Assembly (NCBI GenBank): GCA_030614585.1
Contig: JAUWTT010000146.1
Coordinates: 1-8,524, forward strand
Origin: Acidobacteriota bacterium
GTDB lineage: Bacteria > Acidobacteriota > UBA6911 > RPQK01 > JAPXNP01
Reading direction: 5' to 3'
DNA: 8,524 nucleotides
Positions 1 through 6,215 of the stretch are shown piece after piece. How positions within the stretch are numbered: position 1 is the first letter of the stretch; each line of letters starts with the position of its first letter. Both the position numbers and the translations under genes were made by a program. Under the pieces are notes generated by a model, which was not told where the DNA came from, did no database searches, and saw nothing but the letters and a program-made list of their open reading frames with translations.

Positions 1-1220
1 AGGCTGAGCTGCAAGCGAAATTCCGCGACATATGGATAAAGGGCGAGATTTCCAACCTGAGACGCCCATCTTCGGGCCATCTCTACTTCACACTCAAGGA
101 TGAAACCTCACAGTTATCTGCAGTCTGTTTCCGGCTCCGGGCCCGTTACCTGAAGTTCCAGCCTGAAGACGGGATGGATGTGGTTGTTCGTGGATCTGCG
201 TCCGTCTACACTCCTCGCGGCCAGCTCCAGTTCATGGTTGAGCAGATGGAACCCTTGGGCCGAGGAGCTCTCCAACTGGCCTTTGAACAATTGAAGGCGC
301 GGCTGGAGCGAGAAGGCTTGTTCGATTCGGCTCACAAGAAAGAGCTTCCATTACTTCCCGCCAAGGTGGGAGTGGTGACCTCTTCGAGTGGTGCGGCGAT
401 TCAGGATATCTTACGGGTTCTTCGGCGCCGTAATGATCGAGTGAACATCCTGCTGTATCCAACGAGGGTACAAGGTGAGGGTGCTGCAGCAGAGATTGCC
501 GGGGGAATCGAGTATTTGAGCAAGAGGTCGGACATCGATGTGATCATCGTAGGCAGGGGCGGAGGATCGCTGGAGGATTTGTGGGCTTTCAACGAAGAGG
601 TTGTCGCCCGGTCTATTTACGATGCTGCCGTGCCAGTGATATCTGCGGTGGGACACGAGATCGATTTCACCATTGCGGATTTCGTTGCCGATTTGAGGGC
701 TCCGACTCCATCGGCGGCCGCCGAGATTGTGTCGGGGCAAAGGGAAGAGCTCCTAAGCAGAGTTACAGCTCTGAGCCGACAGTGCCGGCAGCTGATCTCG
801 TTGCAGCTTGCCTCTCGCAAAGCTCAATACCAGGCGCTCATTGGAAGACGAGGCTTTATTGACGCCGAAAGTCGGGTCCGAATGTTGATCCAGCGTCTTG
901 ACGAATTGCGGTTCAGATTGACAGGGGTCTTGCCAACGGTCATGGAGCGATGGAGAGTCTCGCTGAAACAGAATGAAAAGGATCTCCGCCAGCTGACGCT
1001 TTTTCTGTTGAAGACACAGCGGCAGGGGATCGAGAATTGGACGGAGAGACTACGAGCGTACTCTCCACAGCAGGTTTTGGACCGCGGCTATGCAATCGTT
1101 ACGTCCGATTCAGGAGCGATCGTGCGAGATCCACGGGAGGTCTCTAAAGGAGAGCGGATCCAAGTGAAAGTTGCAAGAGGTGAGTTCTCGGCCAGAAAAG
1201 AGGAAGACGATGGAGCTTAA
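1..1220 (+). CDS. xseA: Exodeoxyribonuclease VII large subunit, 5' end missing
   Basis: This is the catalytic large subunit of exonuclease VII, a cytoplasmic nuclease that with XseB degrades single-stranded DNA from both ends to short oligonucleotides. The frame is open from the left edge (first full codon at base 3), giving 405 residues. By comparison with E. coli XseA recalled from memory, roughly 20-25 N-terminal residues lie outside the window. In order I see the OB-fold nucleic-acid-binding domain (WIKGEISNL, then SGHLYFTLKD), the catalytic domain with VGVVTSSSGAA, GRGGGSLEDLWAFN and VGHEIDFTIADFVADLRAPT, a charged helical stretch that would form the coiled coil binding XseB, and the usual C-terminal LDRGYAIV segment. 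All family hallmarks are intact, so it should be functional. It overlaps xseB by 11 bp, which implies translational coupling and co-production of the two subunits. Confidence 0.97.
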   Translation, partial: AELQAKFRDIWIKGEISNLRRPSSGHLYFTLKDETSQLSAVCFRLRARYLKFQPEDGMDVVVRGSASVYTPRGQLQFMVEQMEPLGRGALQLAFEQLKARLEREGLFDSAHKKELPLLPAKVGVVTSSSGAAIQDILRVLRRRNDRVNILLYPTRVQGEGAAAEIAGGIEYLSKRSDIDVIIVGRGGGSLEDLWAFNEEVVARSIYDAAVPVISAVGHEIDFTIADFVADLRAPTPSAAAEIVSGQREELLSRVTALSRQCRQLISLQLASRKAQYQALIGRRGFIDAESRVRMLIQRLDELRFRLTGVLPTVMERWRVSLKQNEKDLRQLTLFLLKTQRQGIENWTERLRAYSPQQVLDRGYAIVTSDSGAIVRDPREVSKGERIQVKVARGEFSARKEEDDGA

Positions 1221-1455
1221 AGATTTTGAAGCAGCGCTGAAACGCCTTGAAGAGATCGTTTCCAAGCTCGAGGAAGGGGAGCTTTCCCTGGAGCAATCGG
1301 TCAAGCTCTTCGAAGAAGGGATGGAGATCTCTCGGTTCTGTGGAAAGAAACTTAATGATGCAGAAAGAAGGGTCGAGGTTCTGCTGAAGCGAACTGACGG
1401 TGAACTTTCAGAGGAGGCGTTTGAGCCTGCGGGTCAAGCCAGGGAAGGTGATTAA
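1210..1455 (+). CDS. xseB: Exodeoxyribonuclease VII small subunit
   Basis: This is the small, non-catalytic helical subunit of exonuclease VII, which binds the coiled-coil region of XseA in several copies. The product is 81 residues, the normal family size, and shows the XseB signature: an N-terminal FEAALKRLEEIVSKLE helix, the LSLEQSVKLFEEGM segment, then a C-terminal helix around residues 42-60. The frame is open further upstream (GTG at 1171), but the ATG at 1210 is chosen. It matches the family N-terminus and has a GAGG Shine-Dalgarno at 1200-1203 with 6 nt spacing. The start lies inside the end of xseA (stop at 1218-1220), a typical coupled arrangement. The last ~18 residues are acidic and not conserved, as is usual for this family. 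Confidence 0.95.
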   Translation: MELKDFEAALKRLEEIVSKLEEGELSLEQSVKLFEEGMEISRFCGKKLNDAERRVEVLLKRTDGELSEEAFEPAGQAREGD

Positions 1456-1459
1456 GCAG

Positions 1460-2359
1460 GTGGATTCTTTCGAAATTGGCACCTACCTCGAGACGCAAAG
1501 GGCTACAGTCGACTCTCATCTCGACAAATTCCTCCCACCGGAGGATGAGTACCCTGAGGTCATCCACAGGGCAATGCGGTATAGCGTGTTCGCTGGTGGA
1601 AAGCGAGTCAGACCTATCCTCGCTTTGGCAGCGGGAGAAGCTGTAGGGGGCGATTTTGAAAGGACCGTTCGGCTGGCCTGTGCTTTGGAACTGATACACA
1701 CCTATTCCCTGATTCACGATGACTTGCCGGCGATGGACGACGATGACCACCGAAGGGGAAGATTGACTTGTCATAAGGTCTTCGGCGAAGGGATCGCCAT
1801 TCTGGCAGGAAATGGTCTGATGGCACATGCTTTCCAGCTTTTGACTGAGATTCCAGGGGACGTGGGTTTTTCGGCTACCAAGATCGAGGTGTTGAACGGA
1901 CTTTGCCGGGCCATTGGAACTCAGCGCGGAGTGATCGCCGGTCAGGTTGTTGACCTTGTCACGGAGGGTAAGCCTTTTTCGGCCAAGGAACTCGAGTATA
2001 TCCATTCTTCAAAGACAGGCGCACTGATAGAGGCTTCCGTCTTCTGTTCAGCGGTTCTTGCCAGGGCAGACGAGAAATATCTGCAGTGCCTGAAAACATT
2101 CGGATTGAAAGTCGGCTTGGCCTTTCAGATAGTTGACGACATTCTTGACATGGAAGGGAGTCGGGAAGAATTGGGAAAGACGCCTGGGAAAGACATGGTC
2201 GAGCAGAAGGCGACTTACCCTGCTCTTTACGGGGTGCAGAAAAGTCGGGAAGCGGTTCACAGCCTTGTTGAGGAAGCGATCGCTGCCATCGAGTGTCTCG
2301 GTGACAAAGGAGTCGCTCTTCGAGAGCTCGCGCGTTTCATTTCTATCCGGCGCTTCTAG
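1460..2359 (+). CDS. ispA: Short-chain polyprenyl diphosphate synthase (farnesyl/geranylgeranyl type)
   Basis: This soluble enzyme condenses isopentenyl diphosphate with allylic diphosphates to make farnesyl or geranylgeranyl diphosphate, the precursor of quinone side chains, undecaprenyl phosphate and other terpenoids. With the GTG start at 1460 it has 299 residues. Visible motifs are GGKRVRP (46-52, diphosphate binding), the first Asp-rich motif DDLPAMD (87-93) in the two-residue-longer bacterial type II form, HRRG (97-100), KTG (185-187), and the second Asp-rich motif FQIVDDILD (222-230) followed by GKTPGKD and KATYP. The residue five before the first motif is Tyr (HTYSLIHDD), typical of bacterial FPP synthases, so C15 is the likeliest product; C20 cannot be excluded. 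The start is uncertain: GTG at 1460 gives the family N-terminus and has GGGAAGG about 11 nt upstream, while in-frame GTGs at 1400 and 1448 would overlap xseB. It is in an operon with xseAB. Confidence 0.93.
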   Translation: MDSFEIGTYLETQRATVDSHLDKFLPPEDEYPEVIHRAMRYSVFAGGKRVRPILALAAGEAVGGDFERTVRLACALELIHTYSLIHDDLPAMDDDDHRRGRLTCHKVFGEGIAILAGNGLMAHAFQLLTEIPGDVGFSATKIEVLNGLCRAIGTQRGVIAGQVVDLVTEGKPFSAKELEYIHSSKTGALIEASVFCSAVLARADEKYLQCLKTFGLKVGLAFQIVDDILDMEGSREELGKTPGKDMVEQKATYPALYGVQKSREAVHSLVEEAIAAIECLGDKGVALRELARFISIRRF

Positions 2360-2469
2360 AAGCCTGCAGTCCTCCCATTCCGGCCGTGTCGATTGGTGAG
2401 GGATGCTGCTCGTGTATTAAGAACCTTCATCTGGCCCTGTTGTCGCCTCGGCGCAGCGTTCGAATCCTT

Positions 2470-3243
2470 ATGGCAAAGAGCCGAATTGACGATCTTCTGG
2501 TTGAACGCGGTCTGACGGCCGATCGCCGGACCGCGCTCGGTTTGCTGATGAGCGGAAGCATTTTGGTCGATGGGCAGAAGGTTGAGAAGGCTGGGACGCT
2601 GGTTGCGCGCGACGCTGAGATTCGGCTGACCGATCGCCCGCAGAAATACGTGTCCCGGGGCGGTCTTAAGCTTGAAGCAGCCTTGGACCATTTCTCTCTG
2701 AGCGTCGAGGGGACGGCTTGTTTAGACTTGGGTGCTTCGACAGGAGGTTTTACTGATTGTCTGCTTAAGCATGGTGCTGAGCGAGTCTACTCGGTGGACG
2801 TTGGAAAAGGACAGCTCGATTGGAAGCTACAGCGAGACCCCAGAGTCGTTGTCAGAGATGGATGCAACGTCCGGTATCTTTCACCCGGGGATTTCGACGA
2901 GACGATCGACCTGGTGACAGGGGATCTTTCCTTCATCTCCCTCCGGTTAGTTCTTCCGGCCCTCCGTAAACTCGGAGTTCCTCTCCTGCTGCTATTGGTG
3001 AAGCCTCAGTTTGAAGCAGAACGCGTCGAGGTGGAACCCGGTGGGCTCATCCGGAGCGAGGAAAAACGGCTTGAGATTGTGGAGAGGGTCCGTGAGTCAG
3101 CTGAGGCCCTCGGATACTTTTGCCTGGGAATGACCCCTTCTCCGATCACCGGGCAAAAAGGAAATCGCGAATATTTTCTTCTGCTTTCAGGTTCGAGATG
3201 CGAAGTTCGTTACACCGGACGATCCAAACCACCAAGGCACTAA
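2470..3243 (+). CDS. tlyA: TlyA-family rRNA (cytidine-2'-O)-methyltransferase
   Basis: This S4/FtsJ-type methyltransferase is 257 residues long. Mycobacterial TlyA 2'-O-methylates 16S C1409 and 23S C1920 using SAM; shorter TlyA forms elsewhere methylate mainly the 23S site. Domains: S4 RNA-binding domain (about 3-60, IDDLLVERGL...SGSILVDG), linker with YVSRGGLKLEAAL, then a Rossmann domain with SAM motif DLGASTGG (86-93). The K-D-K-E tetrad of RrmJ-like enzymes is visible as K67, D152 (GDLSFISL), K178 (LVKPQFE) and E234 (GNREYF). Conserved sequence ends near residue 241. The last ~16 residues run through a flank and then into an interspersed repeat, which supplies the TAA stop. The ATG at 2470 matches the family N-terminus; a GTG at 2386 in frame would add 28 unrelated residues. 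No good Shine-Dalgarno is visible. It follows ispA by 110 bp, with dxs missing between them. Confidence 0.94.
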   Translation: MAKSRIDDLLVERGLTADRRTALGLLMSGSILVDGQKVEKAGTLVARDAEIRLTDRPQKYVSRGGLKLEAALDHFSLSVEGTACLDLGASTGGFTDCLLKHGAERVYSVDVGKGQLDWKLQRDPRVVVRDGCNVRYLSPGDFDETIDLVTGDLSFISLRLVLPALRKLGVPLLLLLVKPQFEAERVEVEPGGLIRSEEKRLEIVERVRESAEALGYFCLGMTPSPITGQKGNREYFLLLSGSRCEVRYTGRSKPPRH

Positions 3244-3305
3244 GGACACTAAGGCAAACCTACTAGTCTCAGTGTTTCTTGGTGCTCTTGGTGTCTTAGT
3301 GGTTT
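3226..3305. repeat. Imperfect inverted repeat of the CACCAAGG/CACTAAGG type
   Basis: The arms 3226-3260 and 3271-3305 match at 25 of 35 positions when one is reverse-complemented, around a 10-nt loop (3261-3270). Within each arm there is an 8-10 nt periodicity of CAC[CT]AAG units. Eight of the ten mismatches are transitions, so in a transcript several become G-U pairs and a long hairpin could form. The right arm continues into GGTTTTGCCTTAG, echoing CTAAGGCAAACC at the inner end of the left arm. Sequences of this CACCAAGGACAC style are known as interspersed palindromic repeats in many environmental bacterial genomes. The element covers the last codons and the stop of tlyA and lies before the radical SAM gene. 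Confidence 0.85.
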
Positions 3306-3313
3306 TGCCTTAG

Positions 3314-3333
3314 ACTTCGAACTTCGAACTTCG
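3314..3333. repeat. Tandem 7-mer ACTTCGA, nearly three copies
   Basis: Bases 3314-3333 read ACTTCGA, ACTTCGA, ACTTCG. The core CGAACTTCG is the reverse complement of CGAAGTTCG at 3201-3209, on the other side of the inverted repeat and inside the tlyA 3' end. The short repeat may therefore be the outer part of the same interspersed element, with left and right boundaries near 3201 and 3333. No promoter or operator role can be assigned. Confidence 0.6.
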
Positions 3334-3401
3334 TTTGATCGGGTGCGAAAAGTGGGTTGACCGAGTGGTCCGCTTCATTATGCGATACTGAAGTGCGAGG
3401 A

Positions 3402-4349
3402 ATGTTGCGCATTAACTCGTTTGGCCGATGGCTAAGACAGAAGTTTGGGTCGCCGGTGTTCAAAATCTCCATCGATGGGGGATTTACCTGCCCAAATCGT
3501 GACGGGACGGTAGCGTGGGGAGGGTGTACCTACTGCAACAATGATAGTTTCCGTCCAGAAAGCGCTGGCCCGGTCGAGCCGGTTGAAGCGCAGATCGCGT
3601 CTGGAATTGCCTACCTTTCAGAGCGCTTTAAGGCCGAGAGATTCCTTGTCTATTGGCAGAGCTTCACCAACACTTACGCTCCTGTAGACGAACTCCAAAA
3701 GTTGTATCTCCAAGCCTTTGACGCTGATCCTCGTATCGTGGGAATGACGGTCGGAACGCGGCCCGATTGCGTTGAAGAAGAAAAGTTGGAGATGTTGGAA
3801 GGGTTGGCCCGGCACCACTATGTTTGCATGGAGTATGGACTTGAATCGATCTTTGACGACACCCTTTCAAAGGTAAACCGGGGACACGATCTTGCTTGCT
3901 ATCGTGATGCCGTTTCACGCACCAGGCGCAGAGGTTTGGATATCTGTTCGCACGTGATCCTCGGGTTGCCGGGAGAGTCGAGAGAGCAGCTGATGGCTTA
4001 TGCACCCGTACTGAACGAATTGGGAGTGCAGTTTGTTAAGTTGCATCACCTTCACCTCGTGAAAGGTTCTCGGATGGCCAAGCAATTCAAAGCCCATCCC
4101 TTTCCGCTATTCGAGTTTGAAGACTGGGTAACCTTCATCTGCAGCTTTCTGGAACACTTGGATTCAGCAACTGTCGTGCAGAGGCTCTTTGGCTGGACGC
4201 CGGAAGAACATTTGGTGGGGCCCCATTGGAGAAAGAACAAACCAGTGGTCTACCGGGCCATACTTCATGAACTGGAACTGAGGGATTCTTGGCAGGGGAA
4301 GGCTCTTGGCTGTCAACCCCCCGGTCTGGAGGGCGTATTGCCCAAATGA
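3402..4349 (+). CDS. yhcC: YhcC/YtqA-family radical SAM protein
   Basis: This cytoplasmic radical SAM enzyme of the TIGR01212 family has 315 residues, the family size. It resembles E. coli YhcC closely from end to end. B. subtilis YtqA of the same family has been linked, as I recall, to wobble-uridine tRNA modification (proposed name MnmL), so a tRNA-modification role is plausible but not proven here. The 4Fe-4S ligands are C30, C42 and C45 in an expanded CX11CX2C motif (TCPNRDG...WGGCTYC), the family's variant of CX3CX2C. Other hallmarks are YWQSFTNTYAP, VGTRPDCV, ESIFDDTLSKVNRGHD, ICSHVILGLPGE and KLHHLHLVKGSRMAK. The ATG at 3402 fits the family N-terminus, though GAGGA sits directly against it. 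A TTG at 3357 would add 15 residues, partly from the sequence after the repeat. It converges on the YjbQ-like gene, 85 bp away. Confidence 0.9.
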   Translation: MLRINSFGRWLRQKFGSPVFKISIDGGFTCPNRDGTVAWGGCTYCNNDSFRPESAGPVEPVEAQIASGIAYLSERFKAERFLVYWQSFTNTYAPVDELQKLYLQAFDADPRIVGMTVGTRPDCVEEEKLEMLEGLARHHYVCMEYGLESIFDDTLSKVNRGHDLACYRDAVSRTRRRGLDICSHVILGLPGESREQLMAYAPVLNELGVQFVKLHHLHLVKGSRMAKQFKAHPFPLFEFEDWVTFICSFLEHLDSATVVQRLFGWTPEEHLVGPHWRKNKPVVYRAILHELELRDSWQGKALGCQPPGLEGVLPK

Positions 4350-4434
4350 GCACTCGAACTTCCGTTCTTTCGGTTTGAGCAATAGACCCTGGAATTCCGG
4401 GGCTGCGTATGACCGTTGCGTCTGATCTCGCCGG

Positions 4435-5502
4435 TCACCGGAACTGAATGAAATCAACCTTCAAAACTCGGCTCTGAGACTTTGAGGCTTTCCACTGGAT
4501 CAATATGGGACTTTGATAAGTACCTTCGACGATGTTCCCTCTGCCTGAGCCATCCTGATCCAGAACCAGGAGGCTAACCGACCTTTTCATGCGTAGCCGA
4601 CGCGATGCAGGAAATGCCATGAAGCGATGGATCAAGTTCTCCAATATCGAATCGGAAAGACCGGCGAAGTCGATAAACTCATTGATGAACTGGACCAGGT
4701 CATACCTTGCGTAGCCTTTCACCTTGGACGGGATGGAACGCAGGTCGAGCAAAGCGTGTTTGCCCCTTTCTGCCATAAACCTGAGAGGGTTTCTCAGAAC
4801 CTCAACCATGTCATGTTTCATGAGCATGGTTTCATACTCGTTGACGGTCAAGCTCGCATGTCGCTCCTGAGAATCCAACGAGATGTCAATCCTACCTCTG
4901 TTGATGCCAAGTCTCTTTACTCTTGTGCGAAGCTGGTTGGACAGGTCAAGAGCCTTATCCCGCAGGTTCACCGAGTCGATTGCGTGTCTCGAAACGGGGA
5001 CCGATATGCTGGTACGGTCGACCAATTCCTCCCGGTTGTAGCCGATCACGGTAGTTCTACGCAGACGCTTCTTCTTTCCATTGATGCCGTCGAGGTCAAT
5101 GAAGTACACAGGAACGTCCGGCGCGTTCGGGTAAGTCGCGAGGTTTGCCAGCCCGGAACTGATAAACGTAAGATGAGCATCCGCGTTCCGAGGTTCCTCG
5201 AGCTTCTGTTCAGCCGTCAACTCTGATCTCAGATCCAGTTGGTCATGATGGTAATCAGCGTTAGGCGGGAAGAGTCCTTGATAGTAGCCAACAAAGTCCT
5301 GCAGTGAATCGCAGTTGTAATCAAGCTGGGCACACAAGTTCTGATCAAGATATCCTGCGGTTGTATGGTAAGAGTAGTACGCGGCTTTCGGATATCCGGA
5401 GAGAACGTCACCATAACGTTCTTCGATCAGACTTGGAATGTCGATCAGATCCAGGCGGGACCGGGGTGTTAGGCTGAGGGTTAATTCGGATACTGATGTC
5501 AT
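4435..5502 (-). CDS. Tandem YjbQ (UPF0047)-like protein
   Basis: The product has 355 residues, about 2.5 times a normal YjbQ (~140). YjbQ proteins are small trimeric beta proteins with a weak thiamine-phosphate-synthase activity in E. coli; their real role is unclear. I read two fused copies. Copy 1 (about 11-155) has RLDLIDIPSLIEE, HTTAG (46-50), DYHH (83-86), NADAHL (106-111) and FIDLDG (134-139). Copy 2 (about 185-355) is diverged but shows SLTVNE with a following HDMVEVL (about 217-235), then SVSLLVLDQDG and GTYQ (327-330), echoing the family's GTWQ signature, and a final beta strand ending VDFIQFR. Copy 1 lacks the GTWQ and LNE motifs and copy 2 lacks the histidine motifs. There is no signal peptide, so it is probably cytoplasmic. 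No Shine-Dalgarno precedes the ATG; the promoter lies so close that the mRNA is nearly leaderless. The tandem reading rests on by-eye comparison with E. coli YjbQ from memory; function is unknown. Confidence 0.72.
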   Translation of the reverse strand: MTSVSELTLSLTPRSRLDLIDIPSLIEERYGDVLSGYPKAAYYSYHTTAGYLDQNLCAQLDYNCDSLQDFVGYYQGLFPPNADYHHDQLDLRSELTAEQKLEEPRNADAHLTFISSGLANLATYPNAPDVPVYFIDLDGINGKKKRLRRTTVIGYNREELVDRTSISVPVSRHAIDSVNLRDKALDLSNQLRTRVKRLGINRGRIDISLDSQERHASLTVNEYETMLMKHDMVEVLRNPLRFMAERGKHALLDLRSIPSKVKGYARYDLVQFINEFIDFAGLSDSILENLIHRFMAFPASRRLRMKRSVSLLVLDQDGSGRGNIVEGTYQSPILIQWKASKSQSRVLKVDFIQFR

Positions 5503-5511
5503 CGACTAAGG

Positions 5512-5540
5512 AGTTTAAGCCTCGTGGCTTTTGTTGTCAA
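5512..5540 (-). promoter_or_regulatory. Sigma70-like promoter for the YjbQ-like gene
   Basis: On the minus strand a perfect -35 TTGACA (5535-5540) is followed by a 17-bp spacer and TAAACT (5512-5517), which matches 4 of 6 positions of TATAAT. Transcription would start about 7 nt further on, close to 5505, only a few bases before the ATG at 5502. This fits the absence of a Shine-Dalgarno for that gene. It lies in the 97-bp divergent region shared with the nucleosidase-like gene; no equally good promoter was found for the + strand. Confidence 0.55.
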
Positions 5541-5588
5541 AAATAACAATCTTGCGTTTCCGGTTGTTTTGCAGGGCACGAGCGGGAT

Positions 5589-5594
5589 AGGAGG
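5589..5594 (+). promoter_or_regulatory. Strong ribosome binding site
   Basis: A full AGGAGG lies 5 nt before the ATG at 5600. It is the best Shine-Dalgarno in the window and fixes the start of the nucleosidase-like gene. Confidence 0.8.
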
Positions 5595-5599
5595 TTGGG

Positions 5600-6196
5600 A
5601 TGGACTGGGTCTCTAATCTGCTGTTGGCTTGTGCTCTCAAGAAGGAGGCGCAGGCCCTCAGCGAAGAGATAGAAACGGACTATCCTGTACTGGTGACCGG
5701 GCTCGGAACGGATCGAACGCTGCGAACCCTTGAGAAGACCTTCGACAAGCAAAAGCCTTCGCTGCTGCTTTTTACTGGAATGGCCGGTCAATTGTCCCCG
5801 GAAATTGAATTGGGAGAGTTTGTTTTCCCTGCGATTTGGCGCTTTGAAAGTGGAACCGAATTCAAGGTTACGGAATCGCTTATAGATCCATTATCTGAGA
5901 GAGGCTGGAAGATTGAGGGGGCGGGTGTCACCGTGAGGAGACCGGTGGTAAGGGGTGTGCAGCGCCGCCGGATTCACAGGGAAACGGGAGCTGTGATTTG
6001 CGACATGGAAAGCGCTGCAGCAATGATGATCGCTGACACTTATGGGATACCCTGCTTGGCGCCGAAAATTGTTTCAGACACTGCGGAGTCGGGAATGCTT
6101 GCTTTCTATCGCTACTTCGGAAGAAACGTCGAGGCACTGGGTAAGCGACTTCAAGAACTGATTAGCTGTCTGGAGGAAATCTCAACTCCGGACTGA
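5600..6196 (+). CDS. Nucleoside phosphorylase/nucleosidase-like protein (MTAN/HpnG-like)
   Basis: This 198-residue protein belongs to the PNP/UDP phosphorylase superfamily, which cleaves the N-glycosidic bond of nucleosides such as methylthioadenosine, S-adenosylhomocysteine, futalosine or hopanoid adenosine intermediates. It shows the N-terminal LLLACALKKEAQAL strand, VTGLG (32-36), FTGMAGQLSPEIELGE (58-73), the ribose-binding DMES (135-138) and the catalytic-acid region KIVSDTAES with D160 (equivalent to Asp197 of E. coli MTAN). DMES rather than DMEG points to the hopanoid-associated phosphorylase/futalosine hydrolase side of the family. It is about 30 residues shorter than MTAN in the region before DMES. 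By my alignment a Lys (K15) stands where MTAN has catalytic Glu12. The substrate cannot be set from sequence, and no hopanoid or menaquinone genes are in view. It is transcribed divergently from the YjbQ-like gene and converges, with a 19-bp gap, on the lipoprotein gene. Confidence 0.78.
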   Translation: MDWVSNLLLACALKKEAQALSEEIETDYPVLVTGLGTDRTLRTLEKTFDKQKPSLLLFTGMAGQLSPEIELGEFVFPAIWRFESGTEFKVTESLIDPLSERGWKIEGAGVTVRRPVVRGVQRRRIHRETGAVICDMESAAAMMIADTYGIPCLAPKIVSDTAESGMLAFYRYFGRNVEALGKRLQELISCLEEISTPD

Positions 6197-6215
6197 TTCC
6201 CCCATTACTCCGGGC

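Noticed and set aside
1352..2005. A 217-codon minus-strand open frame over xseB/ispA
   Set aside because: It is antisense to a fully recognisable prenyl synthase and its translation resembles no family.
2393..2420. Possible promoter TTGGTG, 16 bp, TATTAA before tlyA
   Set aside because: It matches only 3/6 and 4/6 of consensus with short spacing; too weak to call, though tlyA may need its own promoter.
2458..2475. GTTCGAATCC before tlyA, resembling a tRNA T-loop
   Set aside because: Flanking bases cannot pair into a T stem and no acceptor, D or anticodon arm is present upstream.
3357..3401. Upstream TTG start adding 15 residues to the radical SAM protein
   Set aside because: The extra residues do not match the family N-terminus, which begins near the ATG at 3402.
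4353..4379. Stem-loop CTCGAAC/GTTTGAG after the radical SAM gene as a terminator
   Set aside because: The stem is 7 bp with one G-U pair and a long loop, and no T tract follows. The palindromes near 4391 and at 4431-4441 also lack T tracts, so no terminator is called between the convergent genes.
4627..5226. A 199-codon + strand open frame opposite the YjbQ-like gene
   Set aside because: It mirrors the minus-strand gene, has no Shine-Dalgarno and no recognisable motif; the opposite frame carries family motifs.
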